From Shewanella psychrophila (GTDB lineage: Bacteria; Pseudomonadota; Gammaproteobacteria; Enterobacterales; Shewanellaceae), in NCBI RefSeq assembly GCF_002005305.1, contig NZ_CP014782.1, positions 868,001-932,000 of the forward strand: a stretch of DNA of 64,000 nucleotides, written 5' to 3'. Both the position numbers and the translations under genes were made by a program. Shown in pieces: positions 25,483 to 34,502 of the stretch; within the stretch, counting starts at the first letter, position 1, and each line of letters opens with the position of its first letter. The notes under the pieces were generated by a model. It did no database searches and was not told where the DNA came from. It saw only the letters and a list, made by a program, of their open reading frames with translations.

Positions 25483-25513
25483 AAAAGATCCCATGATCGA
25501 TTGGCGATCTTTT
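25483..25513 (-). terminator. Terminator of ubiG-gph
   Basis: An 8-bp stem AAAAGATC/GATCTTTT (25483-25490 with 25506-25513) lies 58 bp after the gph stop; on the minus strand it ends in CTTTTC. Confidence 0.5.
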
Positions 25514-25570
25514 AGATCTTATCAGCCTTTAGTGCCCCTTGTGTGAGCAATGTTTTTCTTGTTAATCAGC

Positions 25571-26269
25571 TTAGTGTTCACTGAGAAATTTAAGTACATC
25601 CTGGGGAGAGTCGAATTGGTAATCATTTGGCCAATTATCAGGAGAGTCTGCTTCATTTATATAGCCCCATAGCGCAACACCACCTAGCATCCCGGATGCG
25701 TGTGCCGCGACGAGATCTCGTTTGGCATCGCCAAGATAGAGAATGTCTTGGCATCGACGGGCGATCTGCTGCGAGGCGAGTAGCATGGGGGCGGTATGAG
25801 GTTTAGCGAAAAGCGTGCTGTCACCGCTGATCACGCTTTTCATGGATTGAGTCAGACCTAAAGCGGCAATCAAGGGCCTGGTGTATCTGGCGGGCTTGTT
25901 AGTCACTATGCCGTAGGGGATCTCTTGATTGTCCAAATACTCTAGTAGCTCAGCTATACCAACAAATAAACGGCAAAACTGACCGTTTATATCGCCATAA
26001 AATCTTAGGAGTAACTGCTGTGCTTTAAGGTGAACTTCCTCTGAGACGCCTGGCAAGGCCGCTTTAGCAAGCGCCAGACTGCCATCGGAAGCAATATGGC
26101 GCATCTCTTCGAGGCTAACTTGTGGGTAACCTAACTTGGATAAGCTCATATTCAACGCCGCCACCAGATCTGGTGCGGTATCGGCAAGCGTACCGTCAAG
26201 ATCGAATAACACGGCTTTTATTTTTACTCTGTTAGTCAGGTCATTAGCCTCATCGAGATCGTCCGCCAT
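25571..26269 (-). CDS. gph: Phosphoglycolate phosphatase, HAD family
   Basis: This 232-residue haloacid-dehalogenase hydrolase has motif I VLFDLDGTLADTAPD (nucleophile and acid Asp), motif II IVTNKP, the conserved Lys in TLFAKPHTAP, and motif III YLGDAKRDLVAA. The helical cap after residue 25 (C1 type) fits Gph, which removes phosphate from 2-phosphoglycolate formed in DNA repair. The ATG at 26269 overlaps the ubiG stop as TGATG, so it is translationally coupled to ubiG. The ubiG-gph pairing is conserved in Shewanella and relatives and supports the assignment, although HAD substrate specificity is hard to prove from sequence. Confidence 0.85.
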   Translation of the reverse strand: MADDLDEANDLTNRVKIKAVLFDLDGTLADTAPDLVAALNMSLSKLGYPQVSLEEMRHIASDGSLALAKAALPGVSEEVHLKAQQLLLRFYGDINGQFCRLFVGIAELLEYLDNQEIPYGIVTNKPARYTRPLIAALGLTQSMKSVISGDSTLFAKPHTAPMLLASQQIARRCQDILYLGDAKRDLVAAHASGMLGGVALWGYINEADSPDNWPNDYQFDSPQDVLKFLSEH

Positions 26270-26994
26270 CAATCTTCACTCTTACGGGTGGCGATCATAT
26301 AGTTCACATCGACATTTTTAGTATAAGTGAAGGTTTCTGTGAGCGGGTTATAGGTAATCCCCGTTGCATCTTCACAAAAAAGCTCAGCATGTTCGGCCAG
26401 TGAGATTAACTCTGACGGCTTGATAAACTTCTTATGGTCATGGGTCCCAACTGGCAGCATCTTTAGCAGGTACTCAGCGCCTAAGATGGTTTCAACATAG
26501 GCGCGTAGATTTCGATTGATGGTGGAGAAGAAGACATAACCGCCGGGTTTGACCATATCGGCACAGGCCTGAACCACTGAACGGGGGCTAGGTACGTGCT
26601 CGAGCATCTCCATACAGGTGATCACATCGTAGGCACCAAGATTTGCTTCTCGATGAGATTCCGCGGTGTCTTGTATATAGTTAACCTGAACGCCGGTTTC
26701 AATAGCGTGAAGTCTGGCGACATCCAGTGGTTCAGTGCCCATGTCTAAGCCATCTACGTTAGCGCCGATGCGGGACATACTCTCAGATAAAATACCACCG
26801 CCACAGCCGACATCCAGGACTCGCTTACCAAACAGACCACCACAGGTTTGATCGATATAGTTGAGTCGAAGCGGGTTTAACTTATGTAATGGCTTAAATT
26901 CGCCTTCCGGATCCCACCAAGTAGCTGCCATTTTTTCGAATTTTGCGATTTCGGCTGGATCGACGTTTAGTTCAGGTTTAATTTCTTGCTCCAC
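26269..26994 (-). CDS. ubiG: Ubiquinone biosynthesis O-methyltransferase
   Basis: This 241-residue SAM-dependent methyltransferase performs both O-methylations of ubiquinone synthesis. It begins with the UbiG signature EIAKFEKMAATWWDPEGEFKPLHKLNP, then SAM motif I VLDVGCGGGILSESM, acidic loop VDGLDM, motif II DVITCMEMLEHVPSP and motif III VKPGGYVFFSTINRN. The length equals E. coli UbiG. It is the first gene of the ubiG-gph pair and divergent from gyrA across a 294-bp gap, an arrangement also known from E. coli and Shewanella. Confidence 0.96.
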   Translation of the reverse strand: MEQEIKPELNVDPAEIAKFEKMAATWWDPEGEFKPLHKLNPLRLNYIDQTCGGLFGKRVLDVGCGGGILSESMSRIGANVDGLDMGTEPLDVARLHAIETGVQVNYIQDTAESHREANLGAYDVITCMEMLEHVPSPRSVVQACADMVKPGGYVFFSTINRNLRAYVETILGAEYLLKMLPVGTHDHKKFIKPSELISLAEHAELFCEDATGITYNPLTETFTYTKNVDVNYMIATRKSED

Positions 26995-27176
26995 TATATC
27001 ACCTCAATAGGGATTATTAATGCTGCCATTATACCCATAGAATGCCAGATTCAAAGCCGGTATAAATAGGAAAACAGTGAATTTTTAACCAATTGATTGA
27101 TTAGCGAACATTGTTTGATTTTGGTCAATTGTTTTTGGGTTAACACTTATTTATCTCTAAAATTGAATAGGGTCTG

Positions 27177-27202
27177 GTGACAATAAATAACTGTGTTAGA
27201 AT
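27177..27202 (+). promoter_or_regulatory. Tentative gyrA promoter
   Basis: TAGAAT (27197-27202) is a good -10. The best -35 is GTGACA (27177-27182), but the spacer is only 14 bp; TGGTGA (27175-27180) gives 16 bp but matches worse. The gyrA ATG is 87 bp downstream. In enterics gyrA is induced by relaxation through its -10 region. Confidence 0.35.
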
Positions 27203-27288
27203 GCCAAATCACGTTTTCAGGCTGAGACTTTTACTGCGCCATTTTGGCTGGTAACAGGTAAGCACAATTTCAAGGGATCGAGCAGTTT

Positions 27289-30003
27289 ATGACTGATCTG
27301 GCTTCATCTATAACACCAATTAATATTGAAGACGAATTAAAAAATTCATATCTAGATTACGCCATGAGCGTGATCGTGGGCCGTGCACTACCGGATGTTC
27401 GTGACGGTCTTAAGCCTGTTCATCGCCGCGTACTCTTCGCGATGAGTGAACTTAAAAACGATTGGAACAAACCCTATAAGAAATCGGCACGAGTTGTCGG
27501 TGACGTTATCGGTAAGTACCACCCCCACGGTGATACAGCGGTTTATGACACTATCGTTCGTCTGGCTCAGCCTTTCTCCATGCGTTACACCTTAATTGAC
27601 GGCCAAGGTAACTTCGGTTCTGTCGATGGTGATGCTGCGGCGGCGATGCGTTATACCGAAATCCGTATGGATAAGTTAGCTCATCAGCTATTGGCAGATC
27701 TTGAGAAAGAGACCGTCGACTTTGTGCCTAACTATGATGGTACTGAGTTTATTCCAGAAGTGATGCCTACACGTATACCGACACTCTTGGTCAACGGTTC
27801 TTCGGGTATTGCCGTCGGTATGGCGACAAATATTCCGCCACATAACCTTACTGAAGTGATCAAAGGTTGTTTAGCGCTAATCGAAGAGCCTGCACTGTCC
27901 ATTGAACAGTTAATGGATTACATTCCAGGTCCTGATTTCCCTACTGCTGCTATTATCAATGGCCGCAAAGGCATCATCGATGCCTATAAGACGGGCCGTG
28001 GACGCGCAGTGATGCGTTCTAAGGCTGAAGTTCAAGTAGAAGATAATGGCCGTGAGCGCATTATCGTCCACGAAATTCCTTATCAGGTGAACAAGGCTCG
28101 TCTTATCGAGAAGATAGCCGAGCTGGTTAAAGATAAGAAGATTGAAGGCATCAGCGGTCTGCGTGATGAATCTGATAAAGATGGTATGCGCATCGTTATC
28201 GAGATCAAACGTGGAGAGGTGGGTGAAGTTGTACTTAACAACCTGTATGCACAGACTCAGATGCAATGCTCGTTCGGGATAAACATGGTGGCTTTGACCA
28301 ACGGTCAGCCAAAACTGTTTAACCTAAAAGAGATGTTAGAGTGCTTTATCTTACACCGCCGTGAAGTCGTTACCCGCCGTACCGTATTTGAATTGCGTAA
28401 GGCTCGTGATCGTGCACACATATTAGAATCACTCGCCATTGCCTTGGCTAACATTGATCCTATTATTGCCATGATCAAGGCGTCTCCAACGCCAGCTGAA
28501 GCCAAAGTTAAGCTGGTTGCCCAAGGTTGGGAGCTAGGTCATGTTAAAGCCATGCTTGAAAAAGCAGGTGATGATGCGGCGCGTCCTGAATGGCTAGAGC
28601 CTGAGTATGGTATTCGTGACGATCACTATTACCTTACCGAGCAACAAGCACAAGCTATCTTAGACCTACGCTTACATAAGCTAACTGGTCTTGAGCATGA
28701 GAAGATATTAGCCGAGTACGAAGAGCTGATTGAGATCATTGCGGCATTACTCTACATATTACGCAGCCCTGAACGCTTAATGGAAGTAATCAAGGAAGAG
28801 TTAAACGAAGTACTTGAGAACTTCGGTGATGAGCGTCGTACTGTCATTAATGCGAATGAAGTTGATATGAGTCTTGAAGATCTTATCAACGAAGAAGACG
28901 TCGTGGTGACCTTATCGCACTTAGGCTATGCCAAGTATCAGCCATTAACCGATTACCAGGCTCAGCGTCGTGGTGGTAAAGGTAAGTCAGCAGCAAAAGT
29001 GAAAGATGAAGACTTCGTCGAGAAGCTACTTGTTGCTAATACCCATGATACGATTCTGTGTTTCTCTGATTTCGGTAAGCTCTACTGGCTTAAAGTGTAT
29101 CAGTTGCCGCTCGCTAGCCGTCAGGCTCGTGGTCGTCCAATCGTTAACTTACTGCCTCTTTCTGAAGGTGAGCATATTACTGCTATCCTTCCTGTGCGTG
29201 AATATGCCGATGACAAATACATCATCATGGCGACCTCACACGGTACAGTGAAGAAGACTGCACTCACGGCATACAGTAATCCACGTGCTAACGGTATTAT
29301 CGCTGTGAACCTTAAAGATGGCGATGAGCTTATCGGCGTCGATATTACCGATGGCAAGAATGACATCATGTTGTTCTCCGATGCAGGCAAAGTGGTTCGT
29401 TTCAACGAGATGGTGAGAGACTCTGAAACTGGTCTGGTTAAACTTGATCCGGAAACCAACGAAGAGCTAGTTGCACTGCGTCCTATGGGGCGTACCGCTA
29501 CCGGTGTTCGTGGTATACGTCTTGAAGATGGGCAGAAAGTCGTTTCACTGATTGTTCCGAAAGAAGACGGTGCAATCCTGACGGTTACCGAGAATGGATA
29601 CGGTAAGCGTACTGCACTCGATGAGTACCCGGCCAAGAGCCGTGCGACTAAGGGGGTTGTCTCTATCAAGATCAGCGATCGAAATGGTCCAGTAGTTGGC
29701 GCCGTTCAAGTGGGTGAAAATGATGAGATCATGCTTATCAGTGATAGAGGTACTTTAGTTCGTACCCCTGCAACGGGTGTTTCCACTATCGGTCGTAATA
29801 CTCAAGGTGTGACGATAATTCGTACCGCCGAAGGGGAGAAGGTAGTCGGTCTTCAGCGTATCGATGAAATCCAAGAGGATGAAGTCGAGCTCGATGAAGA
29901 GGGTAACCCTATCATCCAAGAAGGTGATAACGCCGAAACTGGTCAGGTCGAAGGTGAAGATCCGAAAGGTGATGATGAGCCAGAGGCTGAACCTGCTGAA
30001 TAA
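27289..30003 (+). CDS. gyrA: DNA gyrase subunit A
   Basis: This 904-residue subunit breaks and rejoins DNA in the A2B2 gyrase. The N-terminal breakage-reunion domain has GRALPDVRDGLKPVHRR, the quinolone-determining region HPHGDTAVYD, and the catalytic Tyr in AAAMRYTEIRMD. The C-terminal wrapping beta-pinwheel contains the GyrA box QRRGGKG, which distinguishes it from ParC. The last 40 residues are a strongly acidic tail, as in other gyrases. Residue 83 is Thr where E. coli has the quinolone-contacting Ser83; Asp87 is kept. SD is weak (GGGATCGAGCAG). It has a perfect-palindrome terminator. Confidence 0.97.
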   Translation: MTDLASSITPINIEDELKNSYLDYAMSVIVGRALPDVRDGLKPVHRRVLFAMSELKNDWNKPYKKSARVVGDVIGKYHPHGDTAVYDTIVRLAQPFSMRYTLIDGQGNFGSVDGDAAAAMRYTEIRMDKLAHQLLADLEKETVDFVPNYDGTEFIPEVMPTRIPTLLVNGSSGIAVGMATNIPPHNLTEVIKGCLALIEEPALSIEQLMDYIPGPDFPTAAIINGRKGIIDAYKTGRGRAVMRSKAEVQVEDNGRERIIVHEIPYQVNKARLIEKIAELVKDKKIEGISGLRDESDKDGMRIVIEIKRGEVGEVVLNNLYAQTQMQCSFGINMVALTNGQPKLFNLKEMLECFILHRREVVTRRTVFELRKARDRAHILESLAIALANIDPIIAMIKASPTPAEAKVKLVAQGWELGHVKAMLEKAGDDAARPEWLEPEYGIRDDHYYLTEQQAQAILDLRLHKLTGLEHEKILAEYEELIEIIAALLYILRSPERLMEVIKEELNEVLENFGDERRTVINANEVDMSLEDLINEEDVVVTLSHLGYAKYQPLTDYQAQRRGGKGKSAAKVKDEDFVEKLLVANTHDTILCFSDFGKLYWLKVYQLPLASRQARGRPIVNLLPLSEGEHITAILPVREYADDKYIIMATSHGTVKKTALTAYSNPRANGIIAVNLKDGDELIGVDITDGKNDIMLFSDAGKVVRFNEMVRDSETGLVKLDPETNEELVALRPMGRTATGVRGIRLEDGQKVVSLIVPKEDGAILTVTENGYGKRTALDEYPAKSRATKGVVSIKISDRNGPVVGAVQVGENDEIMLISDRGTLVRTPATGVSTIGRNTQGVTIIRTAEGEKVVGLQRIDEIQEDEVELDEEGNPIIQEGDNAETGQVEGEDPKGDDEPEAEPAE

Positions 30004-30015
30004 GCGTTAACCTCT

Positions 30016-30050
30016 AAAACGAGCGTCCAATTGGACGCTCGTTTTGTTTT
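30016..30050 (+). terminator. Rho-independent terminator of gyrA
   Basis: Perfect 30-bp palindrome (15-bp arms, 30016-30030 with 30031-30045) ending in GTTTTGTTTT. Confidence 0.9.
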
Positions 30051-30157
30051 AGCCAACGATAAAAAAGAAAAGATAATTCCAAATATAAAAATATGATGAG
30101 TAAAGCCTTTAGCTCTATGGCAGACTAATTTATTACTAACGATGAGAGGATAGAGAC

Positions 30158-31246
30158 GTGAGCGTGACATACAATTTCTGTGCAGGTCCTGCAATGTTAC
30201 CCCGAGCCGTAATGCAAAAGGCGCAATCTGAATTATTGGATTGGAATGGTCTAGGGACGTCGGTAATGGAGATAAGTCATCGCAGTAAAGAGTTTATTGC
30301 AATGACTGAGCAAGCGGAAATCGATTTGCGTGAATTGATGTCGATCCCTTCTAATTACCATGTGCTGTTTATGCATGGCGGCGGCCGAGGTCAGTTTTCA
30401 GCTGTAGTGAATAATTTTCTTGGGCAGCAGGGTAAAGCCCTCTACTTAGTCTCTGGTAGCTGGTCTCAATCGGCAGTCGACGAAGCCAAAAAGCTCACCA
30501 GTGAGGCTCAGATAGGTAGCATTAATATTGTTGAAAATACTAACGATATTAGCAAGGTTGTTATTCCAAACTTAAATGAGATTAACAAGGACTATCGCTA
30601 CTTACATTACTGTCCTAACGAGACTGTCGATGGTATCGAAATATTTGATGAACTTGAGTCTCCTTGGCCGATTATTGCCGATATGTCATCCAATATCATG
30701 TCCAGAGAGATAGATGTCAGCAAGTATGCTTTAATCTATGCAGGGGCTCAGAAGAATATAGGACCTTCGGGTCTGAGTATCGTCATCGTCCGTGATGACA
30801 TGCTTGAGCTACCAAGTTTGCCCCAGTCTTCAATCATGGATTATCGTTTAGCGGTTCAACACGGCTCAATGTATAACACGCCGCCGACCTTTGCCTGGTA
30901 TTTGGCTGCCGAAGTTTTTGCCTGGCTTAAAGTCAGTGGTGGCGTAGCGGCCATGGCCAAGACTAACTTGGACAAAGCGGCACTGCTTTATGATTTTATC
31001 GACAGCAGTGATTTCTACACCAGTAAGGTTAGCGTCAAAAATCGCTCCGTGATGAATGTGACCTTTTATCTGGCCAATGAAGCGCTCAATAGCGAGTTTC
31101 TTAAGCAAGCAACAGATTCAAATTTAGTTGCTCTGAAAGGGCATAGAAGTGTCGGCGGTATGCGTGCGAGTATTTATAATGCCATGCCAATCGAAGGGGT
31201 TGAGGCGTTAGTTGAGTTTATGAAGGATTTTGCTGTTAAAAACTAG
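30158..31246 (+). CDS. serC: Phosphoserine aminotransferase
   Basis: This 362-residue PLP enzyme converts 3-phosphohydroxypyruvate to phosphoserine (serine synthesis) and also acts in pyridoxine synthesis. It starts at GTG (MSVTYNFCAGPAMLP) with GAGAGGAT about 8 nt upstream. Family motifs are NFCAGPAMLPRAVM, SHRSKEF, FMHGGGRGQFSAV, HYCPNETVDGIEI, and the PLP lysine in YAGAQKNIGPSGLS; the C-terminal SVGGMRASIYNAMP is also typical. The enteric neighbour aroA follows here only after an oppositely oriented aminotransferase gene, so the classic serC-aroA operon is interrupted. Confidence 0.96.
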   Translation: MSVTYNFCAGPAMLPRAVMQKAQSELLDWNGLGTSVMEISHRSKEFIAMTEQAEIDLRELMSIPSNYHVLFMHGGGRGQFSAVVNNFLGQQGKALYLVSGSWSQSAVDEAKKLTSEAQIGSINIVENTNDISKVVIPNLNEINKDYRYLHYCPNETVDGIEIFDELESPWPIIADMSSNIMSREIDVSKYALIYAGAQKNIGPSGLSIVIVRDDMLELPSLPQSSIMDYRLAVQHGSMYNTPPTFAWYLAAEVFAWLKVSGGVAAMAKTNLDKAALLYDFIDSSDFYTSKVSVKNRSVMNVTFYLANEALNSEFLKQATDSNLVALKGHRSVGGMRASIYNAMPIEGVEALVEFMKDFAVKN

Positions 31247-31260
31247 GCTTAATAGCAAAG

Positions 31261-31292
31261 AAAGTTCCCAGGGCCTAGGCTCTAGGAACTTT
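31261..31292. terminator. Bidirectional terminator between serC and the aminotransferase gene
   Basis: A 32-bp near-perfect inverted repeat (16-bp arms with one mismatch and one wobble) lies between convergent genes, with A-rich and T-rich flanks. Confidence 0.75.
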
Positions 31293-31298
31293 TCACTT

Positions 31299-32504
31299 CT
31301 ATAGTATTTTCGCTATGGATTCCGCTAAGTAATCGACATTCCCAAGGCCAATACCAGCAATGCTGATACGGCTAGAATCCACCATGTAGATGCTATGTTC
31401 TTGCTGCAGACGTTCTACTTGCTGCGGGTTTATCCCTAAGAACGAAAACATGCCTTTTTGCTGGGCAATAAAGCTAAAGTCACGCTTAACCCCTTTCTCG
31501 ATTAACTTGTTCACTAGCATGTTGCGATTGCCATTGATACGGTCGCGCATGATTTTCAGCTCATCTAACCATTCCTGCTTCAATTCATCTGAGCCAAGAA
31601 TAGTTTCGACTAAAGCGGCGCCATGAGCTGGCGGCATTGAGTAGATGCAACGGACCACATAAAGCAGCACTGAGAAGGCCACATTAACGCTGGCGGTATC
31701 TCTACCTAAGATTGAACAGGCACCGATACGCTCGCGGTACAGGCCGAAATTTTTAGAACATGAGCTACACAAGATCATGTTATCCACCGATGCAGCCATC
31801 TTGCGCACGCCGTAGGCATCTTCATCTACGCCGACACCAAAGCCTTGGTAGGCCATATCAATAAGTGGTGTGAAGCCTTGTTGCTGGGTTATCTCAATGA
31901 TTTGATCCCACTGGGCTTCACTGAGATCCATGCCGCTTGGGTTATGACAGCATGCATGGAGTAAGACCACATCGTCTGGACCCACCTGAGACAGCGCCGC
32001 CTTCATCTCATCGAACTTAAGACTTTTAGTGTCATAGTCGTAATAAGGGTAGGTTTTTACTTCTACACCGGCAGCTTCAAACAAGCCTGTATGATTGGCC
32101 CAGGTTGGATCGCTGACCCAGATAACGGCCTTCTTTGAAGCCGTTGATTGGCTTGCTCGAACGATAAAGTCGGCGGCGACTCTTAATGCGCCCGTTCCGC
32201 CTGGGGTAGACACGGTACGGATACGATCGGCTAATAAGGCTGGATTCTCTTTGCCAAATGCCAGTTCACCAAGCAGGTTGTTAAATTGAGCCGAGCCAGT
32301 GGGACCGATGTAAACTTTAGTTTCCTCGGTATCGATACGGTGCTGTTCGGCTTTTTTTACGCAGTTTAAGATAGGGGTATGACCCACTTCATCTTTATAC
32401 ACGCCGACGCCTAGATCTATCTTGTTGACGTGGGTGTCTTGCTTGTATTTAGTCATCAAGCCGAGGATCGGATCTGCAGGCATAGCGGTGAGAGTGTCGA
32501 ACAT
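31299..32504 (-). CDS. Class I aromatic-amino-acid/aspartate aminotransferase (TyrB/AspC family)
   Basis: This 401-residue fold-type I PLP enzyme is close in length to AspC and TyrB of E. coli. Features: N-terminal DPILGLMTKYKQD and IDLGVGVYKDE, TPGGTGALRVAADF, HACCHNPSGMD (Asn contacts PLP), DMAYQGFG (Asp/Tyr), SSCSKNFGLYRERIGA (Schiff-base Lys and phosphate-binding Arg), and the C-terminal SRISIAGIG (carboxylate-binding Arg). It would transfer amino groups between glutamate and aspartate or aromatic keto acids. Its place between serC and aroA suggests aromatic amino-acid synthesis, but aspartate specificity cannot be excluded, so no symbol is given. Confidence 0.88.
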   Translation of the reverse strand: MFDTLTAMPADPILGLMTKYKQDTHVNKIDLGVGVYKDEVGHTPILNCVKKAEQHRIDTEETKVYIGPTGSAQFNNLLGELAFGKENPALLADRIRTVSTPGGTGALRVAADFIVRASQSTASKKAVIWVSDPTWANHTGLFEAAGVEVKTYPYYDYDTKSLKFDEMKAALSQVGPDDVVLLHACCHNPSGMDLSEAQWDQIIEITQQQGFTPLIDMAYQGFGVGVDEDAYGVRKMAASVDNMILCSSCSKNFGLYRERIGACSILGRDTASVNVAFSVLLYVVRCIYSMPPAHGAALVETILGSDELKQEWLDELKIMRDRINGNRNMLVNKLIEKGVKRDFSFIAQQKGMFSFLGINPQQVERLQQEHSIYMVDSSRISIAGIGLGNVDYLAESIAKIL

Positions 32505-32947
32505 AAGCTTATTTACCCTTTTATTAGATTTGTTGGCGTAATCTGCCTTTGACTCATTAAGTTTAGAGTAACGTAAAACACAGACCGAGTAATAGTGAAT
32601 CGCGCTAAATTACAAAAGTAATTATCTGGCATGATTCATTTCCACTTAGCTTATTTATCTCGAACTAAAAAACAGATAAAGGCTACTTTTTACCGTATAT
32701 TGATGGGCAAAGTGTTAGAAAATTGTCACTTTGAAAGAAAATCACCTTGAAACAGGGTAAAAACATAAATAAGTGTTGAATACTGCGGCTTAATCAGTAA
32801 ATTTAGTACTACGAAGTTCAAACACCGGTTAAGCAGAACACCATTTTGTCGTGATGGTGCAAGTCGTAAACTTTACAGTCTGTTTGCCATGAACATCTAA
32901 TGTTAACCTGCGGTTTGTTTGTCCCGCGATGATAAAGAAGTATTTTA
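32505..32947. other. Gene-free divergent region between the aminotransferase gene and aroA
   Basis: This 443-bp AT-rich stretch must hold two divergent promoters. I see a 6-bp hairpin CACCAT/ATGGTG (32839-32844 with 32854-32859) and an 11-bp palindrome GTAAACTTTAC (32866-32876) about 70 bp before aroA. The latter is not a canonical TyrR box (wrong spacing). No small gene is convincing. Confidence 0.5.
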
Positions 32948-34228
32948 ATGAAGCAGCTACGTCTCGAGCCAATTAGCAAGGTCCAGGGCACCATCAATAT
33001 CCCTGGGTCTAAAAGTATCTCTAACCGTGCACTATTACTAGCTACGCTAGCTAAAGGCACCACGACACTGACCAACTTGTTAGATTCTGATGATATTCGC
33101 TATATGTTGGCATCGCTCAAGCAATTGGGTGTGAACTATCGGCTCTCCGACAACAATACGGTTTGTGAACTCGAAGGGATCGGGGCACCACTTAATGCTG
33201 AGCAGGCGCAGACATTATTTCTCGGTAATGCCGGCACGGCAATGCGACCTCTTTGTGCGGCATTGACCTTAGGTCAGGGCGAATTTACCTTAACTGGTGA
33301 GCCACGCATGGAAGAACGTCCTATTGGAGACTTGGTTGATGCATTGCGTCAACTCGGTGCATCGGTGACTTATCTTAAAAATGAAGGCTTTCCTCCGTTA
33401 ACCATTAACGCAACCGGATTAAACGCCGGCGACGTTGTGATAGCGGGGGATTTATCCAGCCAGTTTTTGACCGCACTCCTTATGGTAGCGCCGCTGGCAA
33501 AAGGTGAGGTTAATATCAAGATAAAGGGTGAGTTGGTCTCTAAGCCTTATATCGACATCACCATAGCCTTGATGGCGCAATTTGGCGTCGAGGTAATAAA
33601 CCATGATTATCAGCGCTTCGAGATAAAAGCGGGCCAGACTTATGCGTCACCGGGTAAAGTATTAGTCGAAGGGGATGCCTCCTCGGCATCTTACTTCCTA
33701 GCTGCTGGTGCCATTAAAGGAGGTGAAGTTAAAGTCACTGGTGTAGGGCGTTTGAGTATTCAAGGTGATGTTAAATTTGCCGATGTGCTGGAGAAAATGG
33801 GCGCGGATATAGAGTGGGGGGACGATTATATTATCTCACGAGTGGCGAAGCTTAGCGCCGTGGATCTCGACATGAACCACATACCTGATGCAGCCATGAC
33901 CATAGCCACAGCGGCCTTGTTTGCGACTGGGACTACCACCATTCGCAATATTTATAACTGGCGCATCAAGGAAACCGACCGTTTAGCCGCCATGGCGACC
34001 GAACTGAGAAAAGTGGGCGCCATTGTGGATGAAGGCAATGATTATATTTCGATCACACCGCCAAGCAAGCCACATACGGCGGCCATCGATACCTATAACG
34101 ATCATAGAATGGCCATGTGCTTCTCCATGTTGGCGTTTGCCGATTGTGGCATCACTATCAATGATCCAGATTGTACTTCTAAGACATTCCCTGACTACTT
34201 TAATCAGTTTGCTGCCTTAGCACAGTAA
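32948..34228 (+). CDS. aroA: 5-enolpyruvylshikimate-3-phosphate synthase
   Basis: This 426-residue enzyme condenses shikimate 3-phosphate with phosphoenolpyruvate, the sixth shikimate-pathway step. Class I signatures are present: PGSKSISNRALLLA (substrate Lys, Ser, Arg), LFLGNAGTAMRPLCAAL (the PEP-binding Gly of the glyphosate site), GEPRMEERPIGDLVDALRQLG, the Asp in HIPDAAMT and NWRIKETDRLAAMA, and the C-terminal DHRMAMCFSMLA. Length matches E. coli (427). It is followed by a terminator, then cmk with its own -10-like sequence. Confidence 0.97.
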   Translation: MKQLRLEPISKVQGTINIPGSKSISNRALLLATLAKGTTTLTNLLDSDDIRYMLASLKQLGVNYRLSDNNTVCELEGIGAPLNAEQAQTLFLGNAGTAMRPLCAALTLGQGEFTLTGEPRMEERPIGDLVDALRQLGASVTYLKNEGFPPLTINATGLNAGDVVIAGDLSSQFLTALLMVAPLAKGEVNIKIKGELVSKPYIDITIALMAQFGVEVINHDYQRFEIKAGQTYASPGKVLVEGDASSASYFLAAGAIKGGEVKVTGVGRLSIQGDVKFADVLEKMGADIEWGDDYIISRVAKLSAVDLDMNHIPDAAMTIATAALFATGTTTIRNIYNWRIKETDRLAAMATELRKVGAIVDEGNDYISITPPSKPHTAAIDTYNDHRMAMCFSMLAFADCGITINDPDCTSKTFPDYFNQFAALAQ

Positions 34229-34250
34229 AACGGGTGTTATAATCACAATG

Positions 34251-34287
34251 AACAAGAATGGGCCATCTGGCTCATTCTTGTTTTTAC
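34251..34287 (+). terminator. Rho-independent terminator of aroA
   Basis: A 15-bp stem with one G-T wobble (34251-34265 with 34268-34282), TC loop, then a T run. Confidence 0.9.
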
Positions 34288-34377
34288 TCCTGTTAAACTG
34301 GTTTCTTTGTTACTGATCCTGTAATCAAGCTGAATCGACCTATTGAAATATTTACCGCTTTATTTTTTTACTTGGTT

Positions 34378-34383
34378 TATAAT
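34378..34383 (+). promoter_or_regulatory. Probable -10 element for cmk
   Basis: TATAAT at 34378-34383 within TTGGTTTATAATACGCGCG is an exact -10 hexamer followed by a GC-rich stretch. No good -35 stands at 16-18 bp. The leader to the cmk ATG would be about 113 nt. Confidence 0.45.
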
Positions 34384-34502
34384 ACGCGCGCTTAATTTTC
34401 AGTGTGCGCGTAAGCATGTGCAGTATACGGTTTAGCATGTGGGTCACTGGAAGCACTCATTTAAAAATCTTAGGGAAGATGGATCTTACTGTGGAGAAAT
34501 TT

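Larger units (their letters stand above)
25132..25570. other. Gene-free regulatory region between nrdA and gph
   Basis: This 439-bp stretch contains the nrdA leader, the NrdR and DnaA boxes, and near its right side the gph terminator (25483-25513). I see no small gene. Confidence 0.6.

Noticed and set aside
29121..29669. 182-codon minus-strand frame opposite gyrA
   Set aside because: Antisense shadow of the conserved C-terminal domain; no SD or motif.
32866..32876. GTAAACTTTAC palindrome upstream of aroA as a TyrR box
   Set aside because: The spacing and sequence differ from the TGTAAA-N6-TTTACA consensus.
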